NCBI GenBank assembly: GCA_028291545.1 | Contig: JAQGHR010000086.1 | Location: 62,001-126,000 of the forward strand | Direction: 5' to 3' | DNA from: Planctomycetota bacterium | GTDB lineage: Bacteria; Planctomycetota; Planctomycetia; Isosphaerales; Isosphaeraceae | Length of the DNA: 64,000 nt | Shown here: piece by piece, positions 54,628 to 64,000 of the stretch | How positions within the stretch are numbered: position 1 is the first letter of the stretch | Layout: the number at the start of each line of letters is the position of its first letter | Notes under the pieces: generated by a model | Told to the model about the DNA's origin: nothing | Database searches by the model: none | The model's input: only the letters and a program-made list of their open reading frames with translations | Position numbers and translations under genes: made by a program

Positions 54628-55896
54628 CTAATCGCGAATCGATTCTCCGACGATCGTGGAAATTTCCGACCGCAGGGCCGTCGGCGAGGGTGCGTTCGAG
54701 CCCGGGTAGACGCGACAGGTCAACACGATGACGAAGGTTTTCGTTTGGGGGTCAATCCAGACGCTTGTCCCGGTGAACCCCGTGTGCCCGTAGCTTGTCG
54801 GCCCGAAGATTCGGCCCCTCGGGGCACTGTAAGGCGTGTCGATATCCCACCCGAGCCCTCGCCTCTGTTTCGGAGGCGTGTCGCCCGGCGAAATCATGGA
54901 GTTCACGGTCTCGGGCCTGAGGATCCGGCGGCCGTCGAGCGCACGACCTCCTTCGAGGAACATCTGCGCGAGAACCGCGAGGTCGTCGGCCGTGCCGAAG
55001 AGCCCGGTGTGCCCGGCGATCCCCCCAAGCGCCCTGGCTCTGGGGTCGTGGACGACGCCCCGCAGCGAAGGACAATCCGGTCGACCGTCGGTCATGGCAA
55101 TTCGAGGGTCGGCAACCTCGTCGATCGGACGGCGATATCGCCGCTGAACGAGGATCGGCAGGGGGAATCCACCCAGCCAGAGATAGGTCGCTCCCGGAGC
55201 GACGACCTCCTGCCACGTGAAGCGTCGGAACTTCGTATCAAAGAGCTTCAGTGCCCAGAAGAGATTGTCCGAGGCGAACTCATTCAGAGGCTTGCCGCTG
55301 ACCCGTTCGACGATCCGGCCGAGAATGATGTAACCCACGTCGCTATAGACAAATCGCTCTCCCGGCATGGAGGCCAGGCCAATCCGGGACAGCCGTTCCC
55401 AGGCTGTCTGAGGCCCGTCGGCATAGTCGGCCAGCGGGTTGTCGGCGATCAGCCCCGAACGATGGCGCAAGAGCTGATCGACGGTGATCTCGCCCTTGCC
55501 GCGATTGTCGAACTCGGGCAAGAGCGTTCCCAATCGGTCGTCGAGCCTCAGTTTTCCTTGATCCACGAGGACCAGGATCGATGATGCGGTGGCCAGAGGC
55601 TTGGTCAGTGAGGCGAGGTCAAAGATCGTATCCCGAGTCATCGGTTGGTCGGCGACCGAATCGCCCCCCTTACGCTGCCCATAAGCCCTCGCCAGCGCGA
55701 TCTTTCCTCGACGGCCGACCAGAACAACCGCACCCGGGAGCTTCTTCGCGCTGATCGCCCGATTCACGGCCGCATCAACCCGGTCGAGCGAGACCGGATC
55801 GAACCCGAGGTCCGCCGGCTTCGCCTCGGGAAGGCCCACTGCGGTCGCCGACTCGACCAGGACCGTAAGCACGAGGACCGCGGTAAGAAGCCTCAA
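54628..55896 (-). CDS. Exported serine hydrolase, beta-lactamase/class C fold
   Basis: 422 residues. Signal peptide (LLTAVLVLTVLVESATAV). The active-site SxxK is SLTK (ASLTKPLATA, near residue 97), the second motif is YSD (VYSDVGYIILG) and the third is HTG (GHTGFTGTSVW). This is the family of D-alanyl-D-alanine carboxypeptidase-like and esterase-like hydrolases (COG1680). An unusual stretch near 245-270 (YLWLGGFPLPILVQRRYRRP) sits where relatives read straight on, just before VADPRIAMT. Periplasmic; the substrate could be peptidoglycan peptide or an ester. Confidence 0.88.
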   Translation of the reverse strand: MRLLTAVLVLTVLVESATAVGLPEAKPADLGFDPVSLDRVDAAVNRAISAKKLPGAVVLVGRRGKIALARAYGQRKGGDSVADQPMTRDTIFDLASLTKPLATASSILVLVDQGKLRLDDRLGTLLPEFDNRGKGEITVDQLLRHRSGLIADNPLADYADGPQTAWERLSRIGLASMPGERFVYSDVGYIILGRIVERVSGKPLNEFASDNLFWALKLFDTKFRRFTWQEVVAPGATYLWLGGFPLPILVQRRYRRPIDEVADPRIAMTDGRPDCPSLRGVVHDPRARALGGIAGHTGLFGTADDLAVLAQMFLEGGRALDGRRILRPETVNSMISPGDTPPKQRRGLGWDIDTPYSAPRGRIFGPTSYGHTGFTGTSVWIDPQTKTFVIVLTCRVYPGSNAPSPTALRSEISTIVGESIRD

Positions 55897-56388
55897 GTGA
55901 CTCGCTCCCGGAAGGTTTCCAGAGCCGAGATCCTGGCCCGCGATGCGATCAAGGGTCCGAGGTCATGGGAAACGTTCCCCTCGGTCCTGGCACTGACTCT
56001 AGGCCAACGTCGTTCCATGCACAACGCCGTCGGCGGCCGGACAGCCGGGAAAACCACCGCCCTCAAGTCGCCTCCCAGGATCGTCGACGACCGGATTTGG
56101 AGATTTATTGCGGCTCAACTCGCGATCGTATCTATCAGCGACCTCCGGATGCTTGCCGGTGAACTGCGTGATGGGATGGAAAGGGCTGCATTTCGCAAAT
56201 CGCTGGACCATCGCGGGAATGAATTTCGATTCCTCGCAGGGGATTTTTATTGTGGCAAACCGGGTCGGGGGCCATCGATTGCACATCGATTCCAGGTCGA
56301 TGGAGACCTCTTCTTTTGACCTCATCGGTTGAGTATACTGGCGAAATGAGGCAGTTCATGCCACACACGCTTACCGTGCTGAGCGTGC
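55897..56388. other. Divergent intergenic region, serine hydrolase / apbE
   Basis: 492 bases between divergent genes. It should hold both promoters. Open frames inside lack domains and their composition is non-coding. No convincing operator or RNA element seen. Confidence 0.35.
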
Positions 56389-57507
56389 GTGTTTCGCCGT
56401 GTGCCGAGGCGTCGCGTGGTTTCTCGCCGCCCTGCCGTCAGTCGCCGTGATCTGATCCGACGTCTCCGGGACCAATCGCCCGGCGAGACGGCGTCTGTGG
56501 GTACGTCCAGCGGTTCGCATGATCTGTTGAAGGCGAGCCGGCCGGCGATGGGCTCGTTTTTTGAGGTGCGAATTCCCGCGAATACGCCTGCTGGCACGGA
56601 GCTGGCGTGCCGCGCTCTGGACCGGATCGACGAGTTGGAAGCGCAGCTCACAGTTTACCGTGACGATTCCGAGGTCAGCCGCCTCAACGCAAAGGCCCAT
56701 CTCGGACCCATCAAGGTAGATCAAGGTCTGTTCGATCTGCTCCGCACGGCCGATGAGATCGGTCGCGAGACGCAGGGCGCTTACGACGTGACGGCCGGGG
56801 CGCTCTCGGCGGCGTGGGGATTCACGAGAGGTCCGAAGCGCGTCCCCGATTCCGAGACGTTGACCCGAGCCCGTGAGCGGACGGGGCGGCAGCATTTGCA
56901 TCTTGATACCGCCGATTGCACCGTTGGGTTTGACCGGGAAGGCGTCGTGATCAATCTCGGGAGCATCGGAAAGGGGTACGCAATCGACGAGGCGGCGCGG
57001 GTCATCCGCGACCACTGGTGGCCGACTCCGGCGCTGATCCACGGGGGGCAGTCCAGCGTGTACGCTCTCGGCTCGCCGCCAGGTCTTCTCGCGGGTCGGT
57101 GGTCCGTCTCCCTGCGAAATCCATTCGATCCATCACGACCATTGGGTATCATACAACTTTGCAATCGCGCCCTGGGCACGTCCGGGGCCGCGTTTCAACA
57201 ATTCGAGGATGGTGGCCGGATGTATGGCCATATCCTCGATCCTCGAACAGGTGAACCACCGGAACATGGCCCGGCCAGCGTCTCGGTGCTGGCGCCCTCG
57301 GCGGCTGAAGCCGATGCACTTTCGACGGCCTTTTATCTCATGGGGCCGGTGAAAGCCGCGGCGTTCCTGGCGAATCGGCCGGAGATCGGCGCGATTCTTG
57401 TGCTCGATGCCGAGGAAACCAGGCCACCGAGGATGATTCGCATCAATGTAAGTGACGAGGATTATCGTCCGGATCCGTCGGTTCGCCTCGCGATGTCGTC
57501 GCGCTGA
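56389..57507 (+). CDS. apbE: FAD:protein FMN transferase (ApbE family)
   Basis: 372 residues. The start is not certain; GTG 56389 gives an arginine-rich lead. Family motifs: AMGSFFEVRI, LDRIDELEAQLTVYRDDSEVSRLN, GAYDVTAGALSAAWGF, NLGSIGKGYAIDEAA and HGGQSSVYALG, then GRMYGHILDPRTGEPP and AEADALSTAFYLMG. It attaches FMN covalently to Thr/Ser of target proteins such as Rnf/Nqr subunits, with FAD as donor, outside the cytoplasm. No clear hydrophobic signal, so location is uncertain. It precedes the DoxX-like and Gfo/Idh genes. Confidence 0.92.
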   Translation: MFRRVPRRRVVSRRPAVSRRDLIRRLRDQSPGETASVGTSSGSHDLLKASRPAMGSFFEVRIPANTPAGTELACRALDRIDELEAQLTVYRDDSEVSRLNAKAHLGPIKVDQGLFDLLRTADEIGRETQGAYDVTAGALSAAWGFTRGPKRVPDSETLTRARERTGRQHLHLDTADCTVGFDREGVVINLGSIGKGYAIDEAARVIRDHWWPTPALIHGGQSSVYALGSPPGLLAGRWSVSLRNPFDPSRPLGIIQLCNRALGTSGAAFQQFEDGGRMYGHILDPRTGEPPEHGPASVSVLAPSAAEADALSTAFYLMGPVKAAAFLANRPEIGAILVLDAEETRPPRMIRINVSDEDYRPDPSVRLAMSSR

Positions 57508-57570
57508 CCGCTCCGGTTCAACCTATCCCGCCGGGCCGATCCGGCGGGGCTCGCGAGAAGGAGACGTCCC

Positions 57571-58683
57571 CTGGCCGCTTCGAGACGCAACTATCCCGGC
57601 TTCTTCGGCGCCCTCTTCCTCGTGCTGCTACGCACGGCGATCGGCTGGCACTTCCTGTACGAGGGTGTCTATAAGATCAATACGACGGAGGCCCAGCGGG
57701 ACTCCTGGGCCGGATCGGTGCTGACGAAGATCCTGCCCGCGCCGCACGACAAGGACAAGGACGTCGAGCCTCCGTTCTCCGCCGAAGGTTACCTGAGAAA
57801 CGCGACAGGCCCCCTGGCCCCGCGATTCCGCGCGATGGTTCCGGACGTCAACAGCTTCGCGAAGCTCGAACGAGACTCCGGGGGTCTGCCCACCCGCTTG
57901 AAAGAGGGGTGGAAGCGAGAAATGGACCGCATTGCGAGCCACTTCCAGTTCACCGACGAACAGAGAGCCCTCGCCGAGAAGGAACTGGCCCGCTCGTCGG
58001 CGAAGATCGATGCCTGGTTCCTGGACCCGGAGAACGCCCAGAAGATCAAGAAGTACGATCGCGACGTCCGTCATGTCCGGGATGTCGAATCCTCGCCCGA
58101 CTCGCTGCCGTATCAGCGCACCCAGGCGTACAAGGATCGGGCCGATGTCGAGAAGGCCCGCAAGGAGCTTGTCAACGCAATCGACGCGGACTTCGGCGCG
58201 CTGCGGGACGCCTGGTTGAAGCTTCCGACGGGAGATCAGCGGAAGGCGGCGGGATCGCTGACCACGCCGTGGACGCAGATCGATTGGATCAACGTCTCGA
58301 CGATGTGGGGGCTCGCTCTTGTCGGCCTCTGCCTGATGCTCGGCCTGTTCACCCGCCTGGCGGCCCTCGGCGGCGCGGCCTATCTGCTGATGTTCTACCT
58401 CAGCATGCCCCCGTGGCCGGGTCTGCCCGTCGGCAAGGCGGCGGAGGGGCATTATCTTTATGTCAACAAGAACCTGATCGAGCTGATCGCCTGCCTCGCC
58501 ATCGCCATGACCGCCAGCGGGCACTGGCTCGGGTTGGATGCCTTGCTGTTCGGCCGTTGGCGCAGGAGGCGATCGGAGGCCCAGGCTCCCACTTCGCCCG
58601 CGACCGAAGTTCCGCTCGGATCCGCCGTCCCGGTCGCCCAATCGGGTCGGAGCGGCCAGCCGACCCGTCATCCCAAGCGGTAG
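57571..58683 (+). CDS. DoxX-like membrane protein with a large insertion
   Basis: 370 residues from a probable CTG start at 57571, preceded by AAGGAG at 7-8 nt. The next standard start, GTG 57622, would cut into the first membrane helix (FGALFLVLLRTAIGWHFLYEG) and has no ribosome site. The first helix and its GWHFLYEGVYKI motif are DoxX-like. A hydrophilic helical domain of about 200 residues follows (about 40-245). Then come three more helices (WGLALVGLCLMLGLFTRLAAL, AYLLMFYLSMPPWPG, LIELIACLAIAMT). A four-helix DoxX core split by a large soluble domain is common in planctomycetes. Function uncertain, possibly electron transport. 65 nt upstream of the oxidoreductase. Confidence 0.8.
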   Translation: MAASRRNYPGFFGALFLVLLRTAIGWHFLYEGVYKINTTEAQRDSWAGSVLTKILPAPHDKDKDVEPPFSAEGYLRNATGPLAPRFRAMVPDVNSFAKLERDSGGLPTRLKEGWKREMDRIASHFQFTDEQRALAEKELARSSAKIDAWFLDPENAQKIKKYDRDVRHVRDVESSPDSLPYQRTQAYKDRADVEKARKELVNAIDADFGALRDAWLKLPTGDQRKAAGSLTTPWTQIDWINVSTMWGLALVGLCLMLGLFTRLAALGGAAYLLMFYLSMPPWPGLPVGKAAEGHYLYVNKNLIELIACLAIAMTASGHWLGLDALLFGRWRRRRSEAQAPTSPATEVPLGSAVPVAQSGRSGQPTRHPKR

Positions 58684-58748
58684 CGGATCCGAACACTACG
58701 CAAGGTCCGAACGAATTATCTTCATCAACCGCATCCGGAGCGAACCTC

Positions 58749-60335
58749 ATGGCCCTTCTGACTCCCGAACAACGCACGCTCGGCCGCGAAAATGCCAATA
58801 CGGCCCTGGGCGTGACCCGCCGCGACTTCCTGAAGGCTGCCGCCGTCGCGCCGGCGATGGGGGCGTTCTACTTCGGTTACACCGGCGTGGACAAGCCCGT
58901 GAGGGCCGCGATCATCGGCACCGGCGCCGAGGGTTGCAACGCGATGATCCACGAACACAATCGCGCCTTCATCGATTACATCGGCTTCTGCGACGCCCGG
59001 CCCAGCCATCAGAAACGGGCGATCGATGAGTTCACCAAGCACCCGGATTATCCCAAGGCCGATGTCGAGAAGCTGAAGAAGTACGACGATGTCGACAAGA
59101 TGCTCGACGATCCGGACGTCGAGCTGGTCGTCATCGCGCTGCCGCTGTGGCTTCATGCTCCCGTCGCCATCAAGGCGATGCAGAAGGGCAAGCATGTTTT
59201 CTGTGAGAAGCTGATGGCGCATAACGTCGGCCAGTGCAAGGCGATGGTGACGACGGCTCACGACAAGAACCGCCTGCTTGCGATCGGCCACCAGCGGCAC
59301 TATTCGGCCCTCTACGACAATGCCAACTACTTCGTCCAGAATGGCCACCTCGGCGAGATCCGCCACATCCGGGCGTCCTGGCACCGCAACCAGGCCGTAC
59401 CGAGACTGGCGAAGGACAAGGCCGGGAACTACCAGTACGACCAGGCGGGGAACCCGGTCTACGTCCGCGACGATGCCGGCAATATCGTCTATTTCGACTC
59501 GTGGAAGCCGGCGATCCCGCCCGAGGATGTGAATGTCGATTTCAAGAAATATGGCTATAAGTCGGTCGACGAGCTGGTCCGTTGGCGGCTCTACAATCGC
59601 ACCGGCGCCGGGCTGATGGCCGAGCTGGGCAGCCACCAGCTCGACGCCTGCTCGATCTTCCTGGGCAAGGTCCATCCGCTCGCCGTGACCGGCATCGGCG
59701 GCCAGTTCTTCTACACCGACGGGCGCGAGGTTGACGACCATGTGTTCGTGAACTTCGAGTTCCCCGGCAAGAGCGGCCCGACCGGCAAGGATCATGTGGT
59801 CGTCACCTACTCGTCGATCAACACCAACAAGTTCGACAAGTACGGCGAGACGGTGATGGGGACTCGGGGCACGATGATCGTCGAGGAGGAACGAGAGATC
59901 CTCTTCTACAAAGAGCCGGACCCGAATCCGTCGAAGTCGAGCGGGGCGGCCCTCCAGACGTCGATCACGGTCGAGAAGCCCCTCGGCGGCAAGCCGACCA
60001 TCGAAGCCAGCCCCAGCGCAGCCGGCCCCACCGCCGCGGCGTCGCTCGGAACACTCGCACTCGATGCCCCTTCTCGGGGCTACCGCGAGGAGCTGGAGCA
60101 CTTCGCGTACTGCATCCGCAACGGCAATAAGGACAACTACCACGAGACGACCGACGACAAGTTCCGGCCGCGATGCCGGGGTGAGGTCGCGCTGGCGGAC
60201 GCCGTGATCGCGCTGACGAGCAACCTGGCCATGAGAGAGAAGCGGCGAATCGACTTCAAGGAATCGTGGTTCGACTGGAAATCCCCGGAGGTCCCCGACA
60301 AGTCGGAGGGGGATCTTGACATGGGTAAGAGCTGA
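58749..60335 (+). CDS. Tat-exported Gfo/Idh/MocA-family oxidoreductase
   Basis: 528 residues from ATG 58749. A twin-arginine signal ([17 protein letters not shown]) at about 23-40 precedes a Rossmann NAD(P) domain ([52 protein letters not shown] with the CEKP-like Lys). The C-terminal alpha/beta domain follows ([16 protein letters not shown]). A low-complexity insert near 400-430 ([12 protein letters not shown]) is unusual. Probably folded with its cofactor in the cytoplasm, then exported to act on sugars or cyclitols, as many planctomycete paralogues. The gene ends at a strong terminator, closing the apbE-doxX-oxidoreductase unit. Confidence 0.92.
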   Translation: MALLTPEQRTLGRENANTALGVTRRDFLKAAAVAPAMGAFYFGYTGVDKPVRAAIIGTGAEGCNAMIHEHNRAFIDYIGFCDARPSHQKRAIDEFTKHPDYPKADVEKLKKYDDVDKMLDDPDVELVVIALPLWLHAPVAIKAMQKGKHVFCEKLMAHNVGQCKAMVTTAHDKNRLLAIGHQRHYSALYDNANYFVQNGHLGEIRHIRASWHRNQAVPRLAKDKAGNYQYDQAGNPVYVRDDAGNIVYFDSWKPAIPPEDVNVDFKKYGYKSVDELVRWRLYNRTGAGLMAELGSHQLDACSIFLGKVHPLAVTGIGGQFFYTDGREVDDHVFVNFEFPGKSGPTGKDHVVVTYSSINTNKFDKYGETVMGTRGTMIVEEEREILFYKEPDPNPSKSSGAALQTSITVEKPLGGKPTIEASPSAAGPTAAASLGTLALDAPSRGYREELEHFAYCIRNGNKDNYHETTDDKFRPRCRGEVALADAVIALTSNLAMREKRRIDFKESWFDWKSPEVPDKSEGDLDMGKS

Positions 60336-60366
60336 GCGGGTCGCGTACGCCAGGTCAATCGCTCCA

Positions 60367-60407
60367 GGCCGACCGGGCTTGCGTGCCCGGTCGGCCTTGC
60401 CTTTTTT
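60367..60407 (+). terminator. Strong intrinsic terminator
   Basis: A perfect 12-bp stem GGCCGACCGGGC (60367-60378) / GCCCGGTCGGCC (60385-60396) with a 6-nt loop is followed by TTGCCTTTTTT. It lies 32 nt after the oxidoreductase stop. It also shows that the frame extending mlaE upstream to 60316 is not translated. Confidence 0.92.
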
Positions 60408-60486
60408 GCGGAATCGTCGAGAATGGCTCCAGGGCGACCGCCGGTCCCTGACTGTCGTCCCGCGCTCGAAGGGAGATCGTGCGCAG

Positions 60487-61326
60487 ATGTCGAGTGTACC
60501 GATCGATTCGAACGAACATTCCCCCATCGATAAGCTGGGCGAGCATGTGTTCGACGCGGTCGCGGAAGTTGGCGACATCGCCCTCTTCTCCGCATCAACG
60601 CTGGGTTGGATGTTTCGGAAGTTGCCAAGGTGGTCCACCTTGGTCCCAAACTTCTACACCATCGGCGTTTCCAGCGTCCCGGTCGTTGCAATAACCGGTA
60701 CGTTTATCGGCATGGTCCTCGCGGTCCAGGCCCATAGCCAGTTCGCGGCGATGGGGATGGAAACCCGCCTGGGGTCGGTGATCAATATCTCTCTGGTGAA
60801 GGAGCTTGGGCCAGTCCTGGCAGCAACCATGCTGGCCGGGCGTGTGGGTTCCTCGATGGCGGCGGAACTCGGCACCATGCGCGTGACCGAGCAGATCGAC
60901 GCCCTGTCCGCGCTCGGCACCAATCCTGTCCGATATCTCGTCGTCCCGCGGTTCTTGGCCTGCGTCATGCTGATCCCGCTCCTCACGCTCATGGCCGACT
61001 TCATGGGCGTGATCGGCGGAGCCGTGATCAGCACCCAGGTGATGGGCGTGGACGCGTTCCACTACTGGCTTCACTCCCGGCGCTATGTCGGGAGCCTCGA
61101 TTTGTTCGCCGGGGTCTTCAAGAGTCTCTTCTTCGGCGCGGCGATCGCCTTGATCAGTTGCCATCGAGGATTTCATTCCAAAGCCGGCGCGGAAGGCGTG
61201 GGCAAGGCGGCGACCGAGGCGTTTGTCTTCTCATTCATCGCCATCCTGTTCCTCGATTTTTGCATCGGTCTGGTCTGGAACGCCGTCTACTATTCGATCT
61301 GGCCGCAGAACACCGGGCTTTTATGA
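60487..61326 (+). CDS. mlaE: MlaE-family ABC transporter permease
   Basis: 279 residues from ATG 60487 with GGGAG about 10 nt upstream; the frame upstream contains a terminator. MlaE core motifs: [50 protein letters not shown] (read here as two adjoining pieces), [19 protein letters not shown] and [15 protein letters not shown]. It forms the inner-membrane core that moves phospholipids or other lipids with MlaF and MlaD. The stop overlaps the mlaF start. Confidence 0.94.
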   Translation: MSSVPIDSNEHSPIDKLGEHVFDAVAEVGDIALFSASTLGWMFRKLPRWSTLVPNFYTIGVSSVPVVAITGTFIGMVLAVQAHSQFAAMGMETRLGSVINISLVKELGPVLAATMLAGRVGSSMAAELGTMRVTEQIDALSALGTNPVRYLVVPRFLACVMLIPLLTLMADFMGVIGGAVISTQVMGVDAFHYWLHSRRYVGSLDLFAGVFKSLFFGAAIALISCHRGFHSKAGAEGVGKAATEAFVFSFIAILFLDFCIGLVWNAVYYSIWPQNTGLL

Positions 61327-62147
61327 ACGAGGGCGGAACGGCGAGGGGAGCAGATCGGCCCATCGTCGCGCTTCAGGGCGTGTCGATGCGGTTCCGCCAT
61401 CAGTCCGTCCTTCGCGATATCAACCTGACCATCCCTCGCGGCCAGACCCTCTGCGTCATCGGGGAAAGCGGCTGCGGAAAAACGGTGATGCTCAAGTTGA
61501 TCATCCGCCTCCTCAAGCCCACCAGGGGGACGGTCTCGTTCGACGGCCACGACCTGGCTGGCCTCAACGAGGCGGAATTGAATCGGACCCGCCTCCGGTT
61601 CGGATTCCTCTTTCAGGGAGCCGCCCTGTTCGACAGTCTCACCATCTTCGATAACGTCGCCTTCGGCCTGCGCGAGCACTCGCTCTACGACGAGGAAACA
61701 CTCACGAAAATCGTCTCCGACCGCATCCACGAGGTCGGATTGCCGGACGGTCTGGAACACAAGAAGCCTGCCGAGCTCTCCGGCGGTCAACGAAAACGGG
61801 TCGGTCTCGCCCGCGCCCTGGCTCTCGATCCCGAGGTCATGCTGTACGACGAGCCGACCACGGGGCTCGACCCGATCATGACCGACGTCATCAACGAGTT
61901 GATCCTCCAAACCCAGCACACCAAGAAGGCCACCGGCATCGTCGTGACTCACGAGATGAAGACGGTCACGAAGGTCGCCGATCGCGTCGTCATGCTCTAC
62001 CCCCTGGCACGCCTCGATCCCGATGAGTCCCAGATCATTTACGACGGCCCCGCCCAGGGACTCGAGGACCATCCGGACCCGCGCGTCCGCCAGTTCGTCC
62101 GTGGTGAAGCCGGCGAACGATTGAGAGAATTGGGGCAGCGTCGGTAG
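61323..62147 (+). CDS. mlaF: MlaF-family ABC transporter ATP-binding protein
   Basis: 274 residues from ATG 61323, overlapping mlaE as ATGA. Walker [31 protein letters not shown]-loop region typical of MlaF, signature [15 protein letters not shown], Walker [13 protein letters not shown] and switch VVTHEM. Powers the Mla-type lipid transporter. No mlaB or mlaC gene follows. Confidence 0.95.
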   Translation: MNEGGTARGADRPIVALQGVSMRFRHQSVLRDINLTIPRGQTLCVIGESGCGKTVMLKLIIRLLKPTRGTVSFDGHDLAGLNEAELNRTRLRFGFLFQGAALFDSLTIFDNVAFGLREHSLYDEETLTKIVSDRIHEVGLPDGLEHKKPAELSGGQRKRVGLARALALDPEVMLYDEPTTGLDPIMTDVINELILQTQHTKKATGIVVTHEMKTVTKVADRVVMLYPLARLDPDESQIIYDGPAQGLEDHPDPRVRQFVRGEAGERLRELGQRR

Positions 62148-62215
62148 GAGTTGACGAGCGATCTCCCCCGAAACATCTGCGCGGGCCGCGAACTGCGAAT
62201 TGCCGGAGGTAAGCC

Positions 62216-63325
62216 ATGAACGAACGCGTGATGCAGTTTCGAATCGGGATGTTCGTGATCGTGGCGGGACTCGTCCTGACGATGCTCGTCGTCTGGTTCG
62301 GCGAGAGCCCGTCGCTATTCCGCTCTCAGTCGTACGTGACGGTGCACTACTCGGAAGCCCCCGGCGTGAGTGAAGGCATCCCGGTTCGCAAGAGCGGCAT
62401 CCGCGTCGGGGAAGTTACGGCGATCCGGTTCGACGATCGGCCAGGTCAGCCGGACGGTGTGCTCGTCACCCTTGCGCTCGACAAGAAATTCAAGATTCGC
62501 GCCGGCTCCATCCCCAGGATTTCCCGCGCCCTCATCGGCGACGTCACCATTGATTTCATGCCCGGCGCCGGTGATGGCCCACTGCCCACGAGCGATCGTC
62601 GGGCCAGTGCCCCGCTGATTGAAGGTGCGGTCGCTCCGGATCCCGCGAACGCCCTTGCGTCGGCAACCGAGGCGTTCCAGAACGTCAAGGGGACACTTGA
62701 ATCGATCGACCAGGCGGCCAAGGGCATCGCCGGGATCTCCAAGAAGGCGGAAAAACTCGATGAATTCCTGACTTCCTTCCGCGACATGGGATTGAAGGTC
62801 GGGGTTCTGGCCGATGACCTCTTGAAGATGACCAGGGCCGCGGGCGGCGACCTCCCGGGGGCGTTGACAAACATGCGTGTCCTGACCGACAAGCTCAATA
62901 CCACACTCGACGACAAAACACGCGCCGATTTTCAGGCATCCGTCGGCCAACTCGCCTCGAGCACATCGAAGCTCGACAAGATCCTCAGCGACGTCCAGCC
63001 CCTGGCGCTTGATCTCGGCCAGGAACCAGGCCGAAAGCCCGCCACGACGATGGGCCAAGCCCTCATGAGGTTCAACCGCATGACCTACGACTTAAGTCTC
63101 TTGACCACTCAGATCGGCGACGGTCGCGGGCGATTGAACATGAATGGGACACTGCAGAAGCTGGTGAGCACCGCCGAGTTGTACGATAATTTCAACCGCA
63201 TAGCCCTCTCGGCCCGCGACGTGATGGGCAGCGCTAAAACGGCGATGGGCCATATCAATCGTTTCGCCGAACGGATCGCCAACGATCCGGGCACCCTGAG
63301 TCGCGGTATGCTTCAACGGCAATAG
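62216..63325 (+). CDS. mlaD: MlaD/MCE-domain protein
   Basis: 369 residues from ATG 62216 with GGAGG upstream. An N-terminal membrane anchor (GMFVIVAGLVLTMLVVWF) is followed by the MCE domain (about 38-125: YVTVHYSEAPGVSEGIPVRKSGIRVGEVTAI, split at the central Gly, and RISRALIGDVTIDF). A long helical tail (about 145-360) has amphipathic repeats. The helical tail is far longer than in E. coli MlaD (183 residues) and resembles MCE proteins that form needle-like or tunnel structures. It should hand lipids between membranes in the periplasm. Confidence 0.9.
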   Translation: MNERVMQFRIGMFVIVAGLVLTMLVVWFGESPSLFRSQSYVTVHYSEAPGVSEGIPVRKSGIRVGEVTAIRFDDRPGQPDGVLVTLALDKKFKIRAGSIPRISRALIGDVTIDFMPGAGDGPLPTSDRRASAPLIEGAVAPDPANALASATEAFQNVKGTLESIDQAAKGIAGISKKAEKLDEFLTSFRDMGLKVGVLADDLLKMTRAAGGDLPGALTNMRVLTDKLNTTLDDKTRADFQASVGQLASSTSKLDKILSDVQPLALDLGQEPGRKPATTMGQALMRFNRMTYDLSLLTTQIGDGRGRLNMNGTLQKLVSTAELYDNFNRIALSARDVMGSAKTAMGHINRFAERIANDPGTLSRGMLQRQ

Positions 63326-63400
63326 TCCGAGTGACACGCAGTCAACTGCATGCACGTGAAAGGCGTACGCCAATTCCAATCGCCTTGTCACACCTCTCGA

Positions 63401-64000
63401 TCAACGACCCGCCCCGCTTCTCGACCGCCTCCCGATCAGGAGTGTGCGTTCTGTTCGCTTCGGGGCCTTATTCGCCCCGGCGAGTGCCGTGTCTTTGTCC
63501 GTCTTCGAAGAATCCAGTCCCGGCTCGAACGGTGACGATCCGGGCAGAGGTGCCGGGAGATCACTGGGAGGGATATAAGGTATCCCCGGAACTGCCTCCC
63601 CCGGTCCCAGGCTGTCGGGCACGCTAAGAGTCGCTCCACGCCGCTGAAACAGGATCGGCTCGCCAGGAGTCGATCCGAATTGAGCGATCGACGGGTCACA
63701 TGCCGAGCACGAGCCCTCGCAATTCTTGCCGAGTGCCCTCAGGGCTTTCCGGGCTTGAATCCGGGTGCATAGATCCTTGTCATTTCTCGCGGTATGACTC
63801 AACGCCTCGTGAACTTCTGGCAGGCATGGAGCGAGCTTCTTGAGCGACTCCGCCGCTTCCTCGCGAACTTCGTCGTTACAATCGCGAAGCATGGCCGCGA
63901 CCAGGGCGTGTACAATCTCGGGATGACACTTCCAGTCGAATTTCGCCAGACGGTGAGCTGCATTATCCCGATCCCTCCAGCGAGGAGCGACCTGAAGCGT
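63401..64000 (-). CDS. HEAT-repeat protein (partial, 5' end beyond right edge)
   Basis: The frame stays open from the right edge to the stop at 63401, so at least 199 residues are present. HEAT-like repeats: WRDRDNAAHRLAKFDWKC, VHALVAAMLRDCNDEVREEA, AESLKKLAPCLPEVHEALS and CTRIQARKALRALGKNC. The C-terminal 90 residues are proline-rich and disordered. Cysteines recur in the repeats. Probably a protein-interaction scaffold; the start and any signal peptide are outside the window. Confidence 0.8.
   Translation of the reverse strand, partial: TLQVAPRWRDRDNAAHRLAKFDWKCHPEIVHALVAAMLRDCNDEVREEAAESLKKLAPCLPEVHEALSHTARNDKDLCTRIQARKALRALGKNCEGSCSACDPSIAQFGSTPGEPILFQRRGATLSVPDSLGPGEAVPGIPYIPPSDLPAPLPGSSPFEPGLDSSKTDKDTALAGANKAPKRTERTLLIGRRSRSGAGR

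Noticed and set aside
58725-60638. 637-residue leftward frame opposite the Gfo/Idh gene
   Set aside because: Shadow of a well-supported gene with no recognisable motif, and it crosses the strong terminator.

Overview
The window is planctomycete chromosome, most likely from the Isosphaeraceae/Gemmataceae side of the phylum. Evidence: a DUF1549/DUF1553 protein with a CxxCH motif, DUF1559 pilin-like proteins, LEPR-XLL N-terminal motifs (LEDRCLL, LEGRRLL and a looser LERLDHRQL), a WD40 protein built like the C-terminal half of planctomycete Ser/Thr kinases, a PEP-CTERM protein, high GC and many GTG starts. Identification rests on reading the sequence only; no database search was possible.

Layout. 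1-2213 (-) is a DUF1549/DUF1553 gene running off the left edge, followed by a decayed LEPR-XLL/DUF11 gene. 3350-7712 (-) holds a PA0069-type radical SAM gene and the pntAA-pntAB-pntB transhydrogenase operon. 8104-12728 (+) has a 1129-aa secreted WD40 protein coupled to an Asp-box sialidase-like gene. 13.0-14.1 kb (-) has an RTX-repeat protein and a small exported protein.

14.93-20.34 kb looks like the relic of an element integrated in tRNA-Leu(CAA). A 51-nt copy of the tRNA 3' part lies at one end; the intact tRNA and a C-terminal tyrosine-integrase remnant lie at the other. The cargo is unusual: a ribosome-recycling-factor-like protein, an ATP-grasp protein, two consecutive pol-beta-type nucleotidyltransferases (the first frameshifted by one G), a thioredoxin-like protein, the C-terminal stub of an endonuclease/exonuclease/phosphatase gene and a truncated IS3 element. 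This is the best candidate here for an undescribed system, possibly linked to RNA or ribosome repair. A 98-bp structured sequence sits against the tRNA fragment, and a perfectly identical inverted copy interrupts a DUF1559 gene 9 kb away.

20.8-30.4 kb (+) is a type II secretion/pilus-like locus: GspE-like ATPase, a GspF protein, a 913-aa double GspF protein, three pseudopilin-like proteins and a DUF1559 pilin. Five consecutive genes from the double GspF onward overlap by 4 nt. 30.4-34.7 kb has a degenerate receiver domain and two divergent exported proteins that share a domain. 34.7-39.0 kb (-) is a tetR-permease-ATPase-HlyD efflux operon with a visible promoter and operator. 39.2-45.5 kb has wecB, rny, a membrane protein and ymdB on (+), and a plsC-phosphotransferase pair on (-).

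45.7-48.9 kb (+) has another GspF, an FHA-Ser/Thr kinase and a TPR protein. 49-56 kb has an MFS transporter, an M3 oligoendopeptidase, three small membrane proteins, a xylose-isomerase-like protein and a beta-lactamase-fold hydrolase. 56.4-60.3 kb (+) has apbE, a DoxX-like gene with a likely CTG start, and a Tat-exported Gfo/Idh/MocA oxidoreductase ending at a strong terminator. 60.5-63.3 kb (+) is an mlaE-mlaF-mlaD lipid-transport operon, and a HEAT-repeat gene (-) runs off the right edge.
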